64,000 nt of DNA, taken from Sipunculus nudus (taxonomy: Eukaryota; Annelida; Sipuncula; Golfingiida; Sipunculidae). Positions 1 through 13,600 of this stretch are shown here, in pieces. A model generated the notes under the pieces. It did not search any database. It was not told the origin of the DNA and worked only from the letters and a program-made list of their open reading frames with translations. A program made the translations under genes and the position numbers. Location of the stretch: the NCBI GenBank assembly GCA_026874595.1, contig CM049306.1:61014019-61078018 (forward strand), given 5' to 3'. The first letter of the stretch is position 1. Each line of letters begins with the position of its first letter.

Positions 1-108
1 AATAAATAGTTTTGAAATAATTCTGATGTTACATGCAATATGTTGCTCCAAAGTTCTCCTTTTACTAAGGCCTAAAATGCATGGATGCAAAAACTATGAC
101 TGTATATA

Positions 109-1150
109 CAGTCAAGCCCGCTTATTGTCATGTCAATGGTGCATGCTTAAATTATGATAATAACCAGGATGTGATATTATGCGGGCTTCAACATCAATGT
201 CCTTTTGAGTCAAAGAAAAAGCGATATGTCTAATGATATTAAATAAATCGTCAATAAAAAGGAAAAAGAAACATTTATGAATATTTTTTAAAGCACGACG
301 GCATATAAAATTACGTTTATGCGGACCTGACAATTTATTTCCTGTAAGTTTTATGCCGCAATAACTGACTAAAATTCAACTTGCCAACAAAAAGGGACGT
401 AGCGTCTGGGTCATGAGCTCAAATGTGTGGAAATATGCGGCACAGTTATAACGTTATGCATAGGCAAACTATTTTACTAGATAATTCTTTACCCACTATT
501 GCGCCTTATTTTCCTTACATGTAATGTATGACTCAAACTTCCATGATCATCTTTGTGATAGGACTGTTCGAGGAGCGGGTATCGTCAAGCCATTGTCAAC
601 ATTCTGAAGTTTCACGGTGATTGAGGTTTTCGACCAGGTATCTCCTCTAGTGCTCACAAAACCTCCAGCTTTTCGTTTACCCTTACAGGGGATTTCCAGT
701 CGTAAGCAAGGTTTACAGCTCGTGCTTCATATCATCCCAGTGAAATGTCACCGAGGTATAAACTGCGGTCTTTCAAAGGCCAGGAGTTCAATATGTTTGA
801 CATGTGATCGCAAACATTGCCTTTGATAATGTATAAAGAAATGCAATGATCTTAATTACCGTGGTATCTTAAGACGTTAATTTGCTAAGTGACGGGGAGT
901 GACCCTCATGCATCACTACACTTGCCTGCAGCACACGTGGGAGATGTGATGGTTTGATACGCCTGACCGAATACAGGCTTTGCCTCGTTGATTGAAAAGC
1001 ATGACAATAAACGGGATTATGACAATCTTCCATGATATTAAACGGTCAGATTTACTATTGTTTATATAGGAAATGGTTTGGGAATTCAGATTTTTGTGAC
1101 AACAAACAGGATTTTCTATTAACCAATATGACACACAATGGGCTTGACTG
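109..1150. mobile_element. Non-autonomous pogo/Tigger-like DNA transposon
   Basis: The ends form inverted repeats: CAGTCAAGCCCGCTTATTGT at 109-128, and the reverse complement of a similar stretch ending in GGGCTTGACTG at 1150. Both are flanked by TA (107-108 and 1151-1152), the target duplication of the Tc1/mariner-pogo group. No transposase frame is visible in the 1.04 kb interior. It lies beyond the last recognised exon, presumably in the next intron. Confidence 0.65.
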
Positions 1151-1525
1151 TATATAGATAACAGAACTATCACAAATGCATTGAATGAACACATTACATG
1201 ATTAAAGAATTCACAAAATCAACTGATGTAAATGTATAAACACTTAAACAAATTTTGCTAGTCACAATACACATCAATCATGGCACAAAATATGTATGTA
1301 TAATAAATATATCACATTTATGCTCCTCATAATGACTTCATTATAAGCATTTTACAATAAACATAGTTAGGCAGTATGAAATTGGTACTTCATAGTACAG
1401 CTTTTCATGTATATCATGAATATCAGGATACAATATCATGAGTGATGATTTTCAATATTGCATTTCAATACCATCTACATTCCAGTATTCACTTTTATTT
1501 TTGCCTGTAAGACCTATGACCTCAC
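1151..1525. other. Unassigned AT-rich intronic sequence
   Basis: No coding, RNA or mobile signature is recognisable here. A weak inverted stretch (CATGTATATCATG, near 1407-1419) is the only structure seen. Confidence 0.4.
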
Positions 1526-1621
1526 CTTTTCCTGTTACAGTTTGGGCAATGGCATTCCTCCATGTTAGGCTTGGTACCTTGCAGGATGTGCCTCATTGTC
1601 TCCTTGAACTGGACTTCGAAG
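1526..1621 (-). CDS. Exon 12, CxCxxC cluster, residues 466-498
   Basis: Acceptor CTTTGCTTAG supplies one base in phase 2, and donor AAAAG|GTGAGG leaves phase 2. The exon encodes FEVQFKETMRHILQG, then KPNMEECHCPNCNRKR with cysteines 489, 491 and 494, the same CxCxxC spacing as exon 5. No later exon is recognisable between 1525 and 1, so the rest of the gene must lie beyond the left edge. Confidence 0.8.
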
Positions 1622-4600
1622 CTAAGCAAAGAAAACAAAATGTTAGTATCAAAACACTTAGTCAAAGTGGGGTCATTTGCACATTGAGTATATGTTTCCC
1701 TGGTATAATTTGTCTTCCTGCTCACAACTGAAAGCTTATATAATCTATTAGTAAATGTAGTGTAGCTGAATCTCTCTAAATTGTTTTCAACAAAGCATTC
1801 AGAGATATCAATGCGAATCACTTATAGTATGCATTCATTTTTTATTCTCTTCTCATCTTTGGAGGAATTCCCTTTCAGCTAACATAAAATACATGTCCTC
1901 CCAAAGAATTACAAGTTCACAGCTCTTATAAGAGAGAATATTTAGACCAGGCTAGCTTTTTTATCTAGTAACAATACATGGCTTAACTGCATGGCTTTGA
2001 ATAAAGATGACAGACACACCTGGTCAATGGCTCAGCCTTCATCTCTGACTTTTATACAACCACAGCAGCAGTTTCAGATACTAATTATTAAGGAAGTTGT
2101 AGCATTATTTCAGTAAGCCTGCCATATAATGGTTATTTAGATATGCCTATTGTTTTAATCAATAATTAGGCATGTCAGCTGTTTTATTATTAGGTATGCC
2201 CACTGTTTTTACCATTATTTAGGGATGCATGCTGTTTTGACCAACACTAGTCATAACTGCTGTTTTAATCACTGTTTAGCAGGGTTGGGGGGGGGGGGGG
2301 GGGATTACATTGTAAATGTATGCAATTATGATTATGACTACTTAAATTCGAATGATAAAAATTACTATTACATGAAATATCAGTGTAGCTAATTATAATT
2401 ATAATTACTTTTACATGTTATCATGTCAGCACTATATTTATTACCAGATTATATGTATATCCACTCAATATAAGTCTGATATGACTACTGTGGTTGGCTT
2501 TATATTAACAGGGCTCAATTTTCGCGCTCAAGCAACTTTTGATAGTTTCACAGGGTTCAATTTTTGCGATAGGGCGTATATTTAAATTTTAATAAAACTC
2601 TCTATTACACAAAGTTACCTGATTGTATCCCCCCATTAACCATGCTCACGGCCCATGAATGTTTTGGTAAACTAAATAACGGGCATTTCCCCACTCTGGT
2701 CAGAGTTAATTACCACAGGGCATTTCCCCACAATGAGTACAAAATGATGCTCATGTTTTGCTCAAATAACAATAACCGTCACTGCCGTAACCTGGCGATG
2801 TCACTTCGCAGGGGCATTGGTTTCACAGCTTGGCCATTACATATCACTATAAATAGGCCCCCTTTCTCTACCTTGATCATATCGAGTTGGATTACGTTAT
2901 CAAAACATGGTTCAGTGGATATAACAAGTTGGTTGTGGAAGTTGCCATCCCTGAAGTGGCCGCGCAAGAAAGGTCTGCCTGATCCCCGTGAGTGTGAATG
3001 TGAAGAAAGAGCAGAGTCATTCCAAGTGGCAAATGATCAGATCAACCGACAGCTGACAGCGTAAGCAGGGAGAGTACAAGCAGTTTGACCAAGACAAACG
3101 GCTTGCGATCGCAAAGCCTGTCTTCAACATCTGACCAGAACTGTAGGTTGAGAACCAAGCATTTTTATATAAAACTTGACTGTGGACATGTCGCACGCTG
3201 TGATCAACATTATCATCATTTGGATTATAGTTATTTTCCACTAATGCCCACTATCGTTCCGTGGTGACTATGACAGAGACTATTTCCCAATGACAGCAAG
3301 GTTTCATAACTGCGTTGTTTTAATTCCATTGTTTTTTTTCCAATACTGCGAATATCGTGAATTTGAAACCACAGCAAATAACAAACCAACCACAGTAATT
3401 ATTATTTTGCATCAAAAGCTACTTTTAGTTTAAACAGAATCACTTTAAAACGTAGTGAAAAGTAATAACAGTAATCATCTATGATTATGATCATTTTTTT
3501 CAATTTAACTGACTACAATTACAATTACTCTACTCTGAAACAAAAATGTAATTGATAACTGTTACATTTTAAAATTCAACCATTTTTTGATTACAACTGA
3601 ATACAACTACTGATTATGATTATCCCAACCTTGCTGTTTACTGAGTTACTCAAGACTGCTACCCTGAAATCCCTCCCTCCATGACTTACTTATGAGCTGA
3701 GCTTCCTCCGTTACTGGTCTCCTCTCCCCCGTTATCCTGCAAGATGGTCTGTTCTAGCAATTTGCGCTGTGCCCTGAAAAACTCCCAATCCTCCTTCAGC
3801 ATCTTCTGCTTAGCCTTCATTGCAGCCTGAAGGAACATGACTCATGTGTTAAAACACTGAACACTCAATATCAGGAAGGTGTCTCCACTCATGTAACTTG
3901 GGCCTCATAGCAGCAGAACAATCATAATTTCACAGACAAAATAGTTATCTTACTGAAATGTATTACAGAGTATGGCTCTTGTGAATCCAAGCAACATCTT
4001 GGAAGCATTTGGTCATTATGATCTTACACCCTGATGGTTAATGTTACAAAATTAGGAGTATACACAAATGTGTGAATTGGAGCTTAATAACAGACTGAAG
4101 TGATTTTAATCCTTATCTTACTGCACCAATCATTTCAGCATTTCTGGCTATAGCAGAATCAACTGATACCACTGAGTCAAACAGTACATTTTGGTAAATC
4201 TGACACAGAAGAAGATACAACTCCTGAAACTCTGGATTAATGAAAATTAATTTTGATATCTGTAGTGGTATAATTTATGATGCCAGAATAATGACACACT
4301 TCAACTCATAAAAATATTTTTTTGGCTGTGATTTCTGAAAACATTAACAAATGAAACAAAGACGTCTCTAAGAAATCAATCCTTTAATACATTTTGATCT
4401 CTGCTTCTTAAATGTGAACTGAATACACAGAACAACAGGGAAGAGACCAAGATCAGCCATACCTGCTGTTCATGATATTCTTCTAAATGTTGCTGGCAGT
4501 CCCTCCAGACAACGGAGATCACAGACATCTCATCATCAAACTTCAGGTAGCGGTGCAGAATGTTTGGATATGCATCTTCATGGTAGGGCTCTTTAGAAGC

Positions 4601-7600
4601 CGCTCCCAATCTGTTAATCATGACAACATGGTGCATCAAGAATATAAATATTCACAAAATCAACCACAAAGATCAACACAATAGAACTTATTATTAATGT
4701 ATTTAGCAATAAAATTTAGTCACAGTTACATTACATATTTATAAATTTTAACACAGAAATACTCAAAATAAGTGAAAATCCTGTTTTTCTGTTCTGTTGA
4801 AATTTTACATTTGTTTTCCTTGTCCATGAACATCTTTGCTAATTCACCATCTCCCTAATCTGCTGAGCTCCTTTAAATAAAATCAGCCTATATTTGTGTT
4901 TAAAAAGTATGATAAGATATGACACACTATTTCTAGTACATGCTGAACCTGGCTGTTACAGATATCACTCACCTGAGCTGGGTTATGAGCATAGGCAGGG
5001 AATTCTGTACAAGAGGGTCAGTATAGATGATACTTTGAAACAGGTGCTTGTTGTGGAGTTCCCAGGTCAGGTTAAATCTCTTCAAATGCTCCTTCTCCTA
5101 AAGGTACACCAAAACACCCTAAACAACTAGTCATGTGTAACATACAAAACAGTCTATATATGTCCTTAAAAACATACAAATTTAGACAGTCTATGCAACT
5201 AGACAGACAGTCACATAAAAAACTTGCATAATTCATTAGAGGACAGTTAACACTGGAGGTTGAGAAAAGCACACTTCATATCACGAGAAGGAAGTTTGAC
5301 ATAACTGGTCTACTTCTATAAAGTACTAGTCTGCTGGAAGAATCAAGTACACAGGTTTTAAACTGCTTACAATGTGAGACAAAATCTGCAAAATTAACAG
5401 CTGATTTAATAATTGAGTGTAATTCCATCTCCCATGCTGATAAAATCAACACACAATGGAACACTAATTTATGGCATAATGTGCCATTTATCAGCAAGAA
5501 AAGATATACATCCATAAGGCCATACTTATTTAATTTTTCGTTTCTTAGACCCGCCGACCCTAAATTGTGACAATTTGGAAAATAAATATAACAGTGTCCC
5601 TGTCGTTATTTTTTTGCCGCCGTTATAAAATGTGTCCATGAGTCGTCATATAAATCCCCTTAAAAAAGTAAACTTGCAGTCACTTCTACAAAATGCGACA
5701 CACACGACAGAGTGGGTCGTTTTTTAAGTCACTGCATTTGCCGTGCCCAGTTGGTGAAACATTTCCCTTGTCTTTTTCATGATCATCTAAAATCCAAGGA
5801 TCTGCGGAGATAAAAAGATTTTCTTCGTCGCTCTTCCTCAAGTCAAACCGTTCAAATGTTCTCCTTCATACTTTCACGTTTCTTCACGATCTTACCCGAT
5901 TTCAGTTTTATGTTCTTCTTGTCATGATGGACTGCTTACGTTCAAAAACATTAAAGGTGCTGAATATACCGGCTTCTGTGGCTCAGGGGTAGAGCGCAGG
6001 GCTCAAAGTCAGGAGATCGTGAGTTCAAATCTCAGCCGAGCCGGTGAGATCTTTCACGGTCGACCCCTACCCAGGGTGAGCGCTCTGCAGGCTCAATGTG
6101 GAGACTGTACCCAACAGTCGGGTTTCACTCACAAAGGAGTGCGCCTTTCGGGGGTTCCTCGGTGTTATGACCCACCAATGGGGATGAGACACACCCAGGA
6201 CCCGCAGGAGTGATTTACCGAGCCTGGATTTCTTGATAAAATTAGCTACTTTCGATTATTTGGATAACCGATCGCTGTGTGTATGCTTGTGGCATTGCTT
6301 TTGAGAGCACAGGAATTGTTGCACACGGACAATTTCCCGCCATGAAATCACATGAATGAAACTTAACGCCCATGCGTGTAGTATCCTATGAATCTCTGAT
6401 TGGCTCTCTTTCTAGGGCTGCTGGGCGGGGTCTCTTTCCGCCAATCGCATTGAAGCCCTGACAGGTCTTCATATGCAAATAAAATCTTAACTCTCAATCA
6501 AATACTCACGCAATAAAATACTAACAAGGGACCTATGGGTCACTGTGCTCAGCTGACGTTAACCTTGAAGGTAAAAATCTAAATAATATCTAATGGAGAT
6601 AAAGTGTAAGAGGAAGAGGTAATAAAGGCCATGGTTGGTTTATATGATTGGTTTGTTTGATGAGCAAGAAATTGTTGCAAAAAATATTTTGTGACCTGAC
6701 CATGTGTTTCCTAATGTTGAAACTAAAGCATGTGAGCAGTTTGTGAACAAATGATCTGTACTATTACCATGATCATTAGTTGGTTTTTTGATTAACTGTT
6801 GACATTTCAGTAGTTTACACATTTGTTCAATTGAATCTATTTTTTTGTATAATATATATTATTAAATATATATGTATTTTTTTTATGAAATGTATACAGT
6901 TGAAATATAGCTAATTAACAACATAAAACAGGGCAAACAAAGCCTGATCTCAAATTCTGCTGAGGCAGGAAAATAATGAACAAATGTTTGTATTAAATCC
7001 TGATTTTTTTATCACATCAATTATTTTCTAATCTAAGTTTATATTTCTATACATTTCCAATATAACATATATATCTGAATATAAAAGTTGATTCATAATT
7101 CTCAATTGCATCATCATAAATCTCAATCTTGTCAGATAACACCACATCATGCATACAAATGTTTATTTATTTTTTACCACAAAAATATATCTTTTAAATC
7201 TGTAAAACAATAAATATCTAAAAATAATACTTGATTTAGATTTCACAATTTTTAATTGTGTCTTTATTTATCCATAATGTGCTTCATATTTTATAATAAT
7301 TTAAGCATACTGATGGGTTCATTTATATTTGTTGAAATCATTTAAAAGAAAATTGATTTCTTTAAAAATGCTACATTACACATTGCATTTTTCTGGATTA
7401 CACCTTGAATTATTTTTTCAAGGAAAGTTTTTGCATATCGGAGTGGAAAGAGCATTACAATTAAGGAGATACAGTGAAAACAATAACAGTTACTGCATAA
7501 CACTTGGGGGGGGGGGGGGATTTAGACAAACTAAATATTTATGATTACATGCAGTGAAAATTAAATCAATGGTGCTTACAGGGAAAAAACGTGCCATGGT

Positions 7601-10600
7601 CAAAGTTGGGCAAAATTTAAGGTACTGATTTTTTTTTATGCTAATAACTTAAAAAATTTACAAAATTCAGATCTAATTTTGGGTAAACAATTGAATCTTA
7701 ATTAAACATAGTTATATACTTGACAAAATTGACTCTAGTTTCAAAATTTTTCATGTTAAGTGAGTTATTATTTTTCCTGATTTTTTACAAAGTCCATTAT
7801 GTTTGGGCCCATAACTTTTTTAAATTATATAATACTGACTTAATATCTGGCATGTACATAGAAACTATATAGAGGAATTTTTATGGTAAATATGAGGAAA
7901 AACAGATGAGTGGTTTTGATATTAGGCAGTCCTGAAGTGTGAAAATAGGATTTTAATAAAAAATTGAGGTTTTTCCTTAATTTCTCAAAGGAACGAAGTC
8001 GCAAAGACCCAGTTTTCGGCTTGGTAGGAGATCTTGGAGACATAAAACATTATGCTGAATTTGGGATTCCTAGGTCTTACGGTTTCAAAACGTGCCACAT
8101 CTATAGACGGATGGACGGACGGATGGACAGACGGACGGACGACGGACAATGGACCACGACTATAGCTCAGATGACTTATAGTCAGCTGAGCTAAAAATAG
8201 CACTGGGCACATGTGTGTTGTTTTCAGAATGGCAAATACCGCGTTATGTACCGCTACCACGTTATACCCCTATTTTAAGGGCTCCGAAGTGTCTATCAAG
8301 TGACAGATGTACAAACCTTGTTGCAAACATTCTGAAATGATGTTCATCAATATATACTTACATATGATATATTTGTTTATATTAGCTTGATTTTTTCCCA
8401 CCTTGCAACTTACGTATGATATATTTGTTTATATTAGCTTGATTTTTTCCCACCTTGCAATTGTTTACATTTCTGAGGGGTAAAGTTTTACCTCATTTGA
8501 TATATTTGATTAAATTTCCGATGGGTATATTTTTACCAGATTTTTTATATAGTATTTTTTATTTTGTGTTTCTGAGGGCATTTTTTTCAATGATTGACAA
8601 CAGATAGATCCTATCTTAAAGATTATTTCAGTGATATTTTAAATAAAAAGGACTTTGCTTATTTTCTGACTGGGTGACCCTGATGAACCTTGATGTGCGC
8701 TTAATCATTTTTCATGGCTATTTTCATTTGCCTGAACTTTCCTTTATTGGTTGTAAGCTTTGTATTTCCACTGACCATAAAATATACTTCAAAATTAACA
8801 GTTTATTTTGCAACCAGTCTCCTGTACAGGTCACTTTAAACTTCCCAGCTGTTTTAGTAAGAAAGTGGACTGATTGGTTTTTCAAAAATATTAATTAAGT
8901 GGAAATTATTAATTTATCAATTGTTAATATAAATTGATAAATATTTATTTAAAAAGTAGAAAAATCATGATTTTTTTTACCAACCCTTCTAGAAAGTATT
9001 GAGGATATCCTGCAGATACAGAAAATACTATAGTTCACTTGACATTGTAGAAGGGCACATATAGTTCCTATATATTCATTTCATCATTTGTAAAATTTAT
9101 ATGGAAAAAATGGCACTTTTCATTTTTTAAATTTTGAATTATATTTATTTTTATTTTCCCTCCTCCTCCCCACCACTTTTCATTTCTTTGTCCGATAAAC
9201 TTTTTATTAAATAAGTAAGGCCTAATTATAACATTTCCTGTGGGTTACATAAAGTGGATTAAATATTAATGTAATTAATGCATCTAATCACCCTTCAATT
9301 AAGACATCTCTAATATATTATTATTATTATTATTATATTGCTGTGTGTAAACCTACCAATTCTGTAAGGAATGAAGCGAGTGTCTTGGCAGCAGCACACA
9401 GATTGGAGTACTCTTCTAACAGCATCGAGACAAACTGTTTGGCCTGAGGTGGCGTCTTGTGGCCAGAAGTCAGCTGTTTCAGGAGCCGCACCTTCATTTC
9501 TATTACATACTCCCGTCCCTGAGACTCCAGGCGCTGGTATAGCTGATGGGGATCTCTGGTCACAAGCCTGTAGCATAAGACAAGCAAAGACTATCTATGG
9601 TGGAAATCACCCACATGCAAGTGTTTGTTAACGTCTCTGTGTAATAGGATGATCTGACATACCTGGCAGATGTGTGGGATCAAGCCAGTTGTTGATGCTC
9701 ACAAAATAAACATTTAATCACATCACCAAGAAAACAAACTTCATCACTGAGTGTGTACCGATACAACCCTTATCTGATAATCATTTTTCCCAATATATGT
9801 TCCAAAAGAACCAGGATACTGTCCAAAGATCCATAAAAAGTCACCAGGCTCCACATTTTGTGTCATTATAGATCTACCTGATAAAGCATATTTTTTGCTC
9901 ACTTGTTCAGAAATCTATATTCTATGTAAACAAGTAACCCATGGGTCATGACGCTCAGCTGACCGGCATGTTGACAATATGTCCTTGCACAGGCAACTAA
10001 TTAAGATAATGTAGGTGGCACCATCGTTCATGCATATTAGCACACCAAATCTGAGGACAATTAAACTAGCCTTTCCAGAGGAATATGGCAATTTTTGTGT
10101 ATTTTCATTATTTCTGGGGTGCTCATACATACCCCAAAACTCTAAGAATATAGGTCAGAGTGACCCAATTTCAGGTTTCTTGGGAGAACTTTTGAGGAAC
10201 TCTCAGTTTGTTATGATATGTGCCCTACTTTGGTGTCAAATTTTCAGTTATTCTTAAAGGGTGCTTATAAGCCCATTAGCTCAGAGAATATGTGTAACAG
10301 GGACTTATTTCAAGTTTCCAAGGAGACTTTTCATGGACCTCCCAGGATTTCAGGTTAGAAGATTCAAGGTCCAATGGTTATGATTTGTGCCCTGCTTTGG
10401 TATCAAATTTTCAATTATGCTAGGGGGTGCTTACAAATAAGCCCCGTAGCTCAGAAAATATGGGTAACAAAGACCTAATTTTTCATGGCCCTCCGTGGAT
10501 GTCAAATAAGAAGATTCCAGGTCGAATGGTTCCGATTTGTGCCCTGTAAACAGATGATCGCATTTTTGAAGGTCTCAAAAATTAAGTAAAAATTCGTACA

Positions 10601-13600
10601 AAATTGAAAAAGTGCAGGTAGCGCCACCAGCCTGCAGGAACTGATGAAACATTCCATGATCAATATCCATGCAAAAAATTGTGGTGATCAATGCAATAGT
10701 TGTTCAGATACTTGAGCTTTTGTATCAAATTTTTCATTATTCTGGGGGGTACTTCAGAGCCCCATACCTTGAAGAATATGGGTAACAGAGACCTAATTTC
10801 AGGTTTCCATGGAGATTTTTCATGGACCTCCCTAGATATGAAGTTAAAAGATTCCAGAACCAACAGTTACGATTTATGCCTAGTCGGACAGACAGATGGA
10901 GGGACAGACGCCAGACAAAGAGTGATCGCTATAGCTCAGATGACTTTCAGTCAGCTGAGCTAAAAAGAAACATGTTCTGGTATAATACAGAATATTTTAA
11001 TCTGACATTATTGCACATTTTCTTGCTGATACACATAAACAAGGCCTACAGGCCTAATGCGAACCTGTGCAAAGTTTGGGAGTATGAATGGAGGTTTATT
11101 TTTAAATTTAATATTGATCCTTTTAAGTCCTGCATATCTACCTCAGTCATTATGATTTCAGCAAAATGGACATTTCGGACCTGCAAGTTTCAGACTAGGA
11201 CATTTTAAAACTAGAATATGGGTAGTCAAGCGACTATGTGTATCCACAGAAATCAGAGTGGGATGGGTGAAGTGAGGCATGGATTAAGTGGCAAAGGGAA
11301 TAGAGTGAGGTGTGTTGCATATTAGCATGGATGTCTGCAGCATAAACGTGAATGTAGGTGGTGCCACCTGTCATAAAATCGAGAAAATTGTCCAGGATGT
11401 ATAAACCTGCCAAATTTCAGGTGGATAAGTCAAACCACTGCTGAGATATGAGTGATATTATCCCAAGGCAGATGAACAGATGGACGGTGTTCATAAGTGG
11501 TTGCAGGTGGCGCCACCAGTTTTGCCTATGATGAAGAGGTATGCGAGATCTAAACACATGCAAAATTTTGGCCAAATTGGTCAAACAGTTCCCGAGATAT
11601 GAGCTTGGATGTCTGCAGAGTAAACGTGAATATAGGTGGCGCCACCTGTCATAAAATTGAGAAAGCTGTCCAGGATGTATAAACCTGCAAAATTTCAGGT
11701 GGAAAAGTCAAATCACTGCTGAGATATGAGTGATATTATCCCAAGGCAGATGATCAGGTGGATGCTGTGCATAAATGGTTGCAGGTGGCATCATCAGTTT
11801 TGCCTATGATGAAGAGCTATGTGAGATCTATACACATGCAAAATTTTGGCCTAATCGGTCAAACGGTTCCCTAGATATGAGCTTGGATGTCTGCAGAGTA
11901 AACGTGAATGTAGGTGACGCCATCTGTCATAAAATCGAGAAACCTGTCCAGGATGTATAAACCTGCAAATTTCATTTGGATAAGTCAAACCACTGCTGAG
12001 ATATGAGTAATTTTATCCCAAGGCAGATGAACAGATGGACGCTGTGCATAAGTGGTTGCAGGTGGCGCCACTAGTTTTGCTTATGATGAAGAGCTATGTG
12101 AGATCTATACACATGCAAGATTTTGGCCCAATCGGTCAAACGGTTCCCAAATATGAGCTTGGATGTCTGCAGAGTAAACGTGAATGTAGGTGGCGCCACC
12201 TGTCATAAAATCGAGAAAGCTGTCCTGGATGTATAAAACCTGCAAAATTTCAGGTGGATAAGCCAAACCACTGCTGAGATATGAGTAATTTTATCCCAAG
12301 GCAGATGAACAGATGGACGGTGTTCATAAGTGGTTGCAGGTGGTGCCATCAGTTTTGCTTATGATGAAGAGCTATGTAAGATCTATACACATGCAAAATT
12401 TTGGCCCAATCGGTCAGAAAGGTCAGAGGTCAACCAAAAATGAGGGCGCAGCAGTTCACATGTGACCTGATGATAAACCCAATTCGCTTAAAATGCAAAC
12501 CAAGTTTTTTCAAACAGTTGAAAGATATACCGTATTTATGCGTGTATAAGACGACCCCAATGTCGTGTCTTAAATTTTGATTCAAATTATTTTTCAGCAT
12601 CTTAAGTTGGAGCTGCCAGCTACTGAGGATCACTTTGTTGGCATAATGATCACTTTTACACTGATGATTGAAATGGGATTTTATAGTTCTTGATTCTTAA
12701 AATGGTCAATGGTATATTTTTTTTATGATGCTACAAGTGAAAACAGGAACGTAATATAGAAAGGTATGGTGCGGACCAAAACACATTAATTAAACATATC
12801 AAAGAATGAGTATTATGCAACAATTCAAATTAATATCATAAGAGACATTAAAGGGTCAATATTAGGGCCCAAATTTGGGTAATAAATTATTATCCAGGAG
12901 ATGGCACCTACTAAGAATTAACATGTCAAGAGAATGTGCATTACAGGGCATTGACACCTTCCTCTTTGAAAAAAATAAATTTATTTCAAAGAAATGTCAG
13001 TCTTCTGCATAATTTGAGAGAGATCACCCCAAACACCCACTGCATATCAGGGTCCACATCCACAAGTGGCTTAAGGTAGACAAGTGACAGCGCAGGAAAC
13101 CAAGGCTTCCATGATGCTTTACTTAACTAAGCTTCCTAATTTATTATTCCGTGTTAATCTTAAACTATCGAAAATTACATTTTCCTGGCCTGTCCACAAC
13201 CATGTCTAGGTCATCAAATTTTCCCACAAAATATATCACGTTTGCGTAAACGACGTCGGTCAGGTTCGAATTTATTCTGTTGTACCAGTGATGAAGGTAA
13301 AACCTAATAAGGTAATGACCCGGTAAGACTTTCGTGAAATACGTTATTTTACGACATTTAACTGTGTGCAAGTTCAATGCTACCTTGTAGAAACCAGGGT
13401 TTCCATTCGGTTACTATTTAATAGATCATTTCCCAAGAGGATATACGCACCAAATCCGGATTTCGTTATAAAATTGTGAGGAAATTCGTCATATTTATAT
13501 CCTGCGGAAACTCGGTCCCTTTTTTGAACTTTGTTGACCCGTTATAATATATTCATTTCTTGACGTAGTCCAATAATACAAGCTTGACAAACATTGAATT

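Noticed and set aside
5969-6045. Functional tRNA gene
   Set aside because: A and B boxes are present, but acceptor and T stems do not pair properly in the standard frame and a SINE-type body follows.
8106-8194. Arg/Asp-rich frames (repeated RTDGR-like peptides) near element ends
   Set aside because: They are translations of the GGAC microsatellite in HINE-like elements.
9371-9631. Plus-strand open frame of 86 codons
   Set aside because: It is antisense to exon 7, whose minus-strand frame has splice sites and phase agreement.
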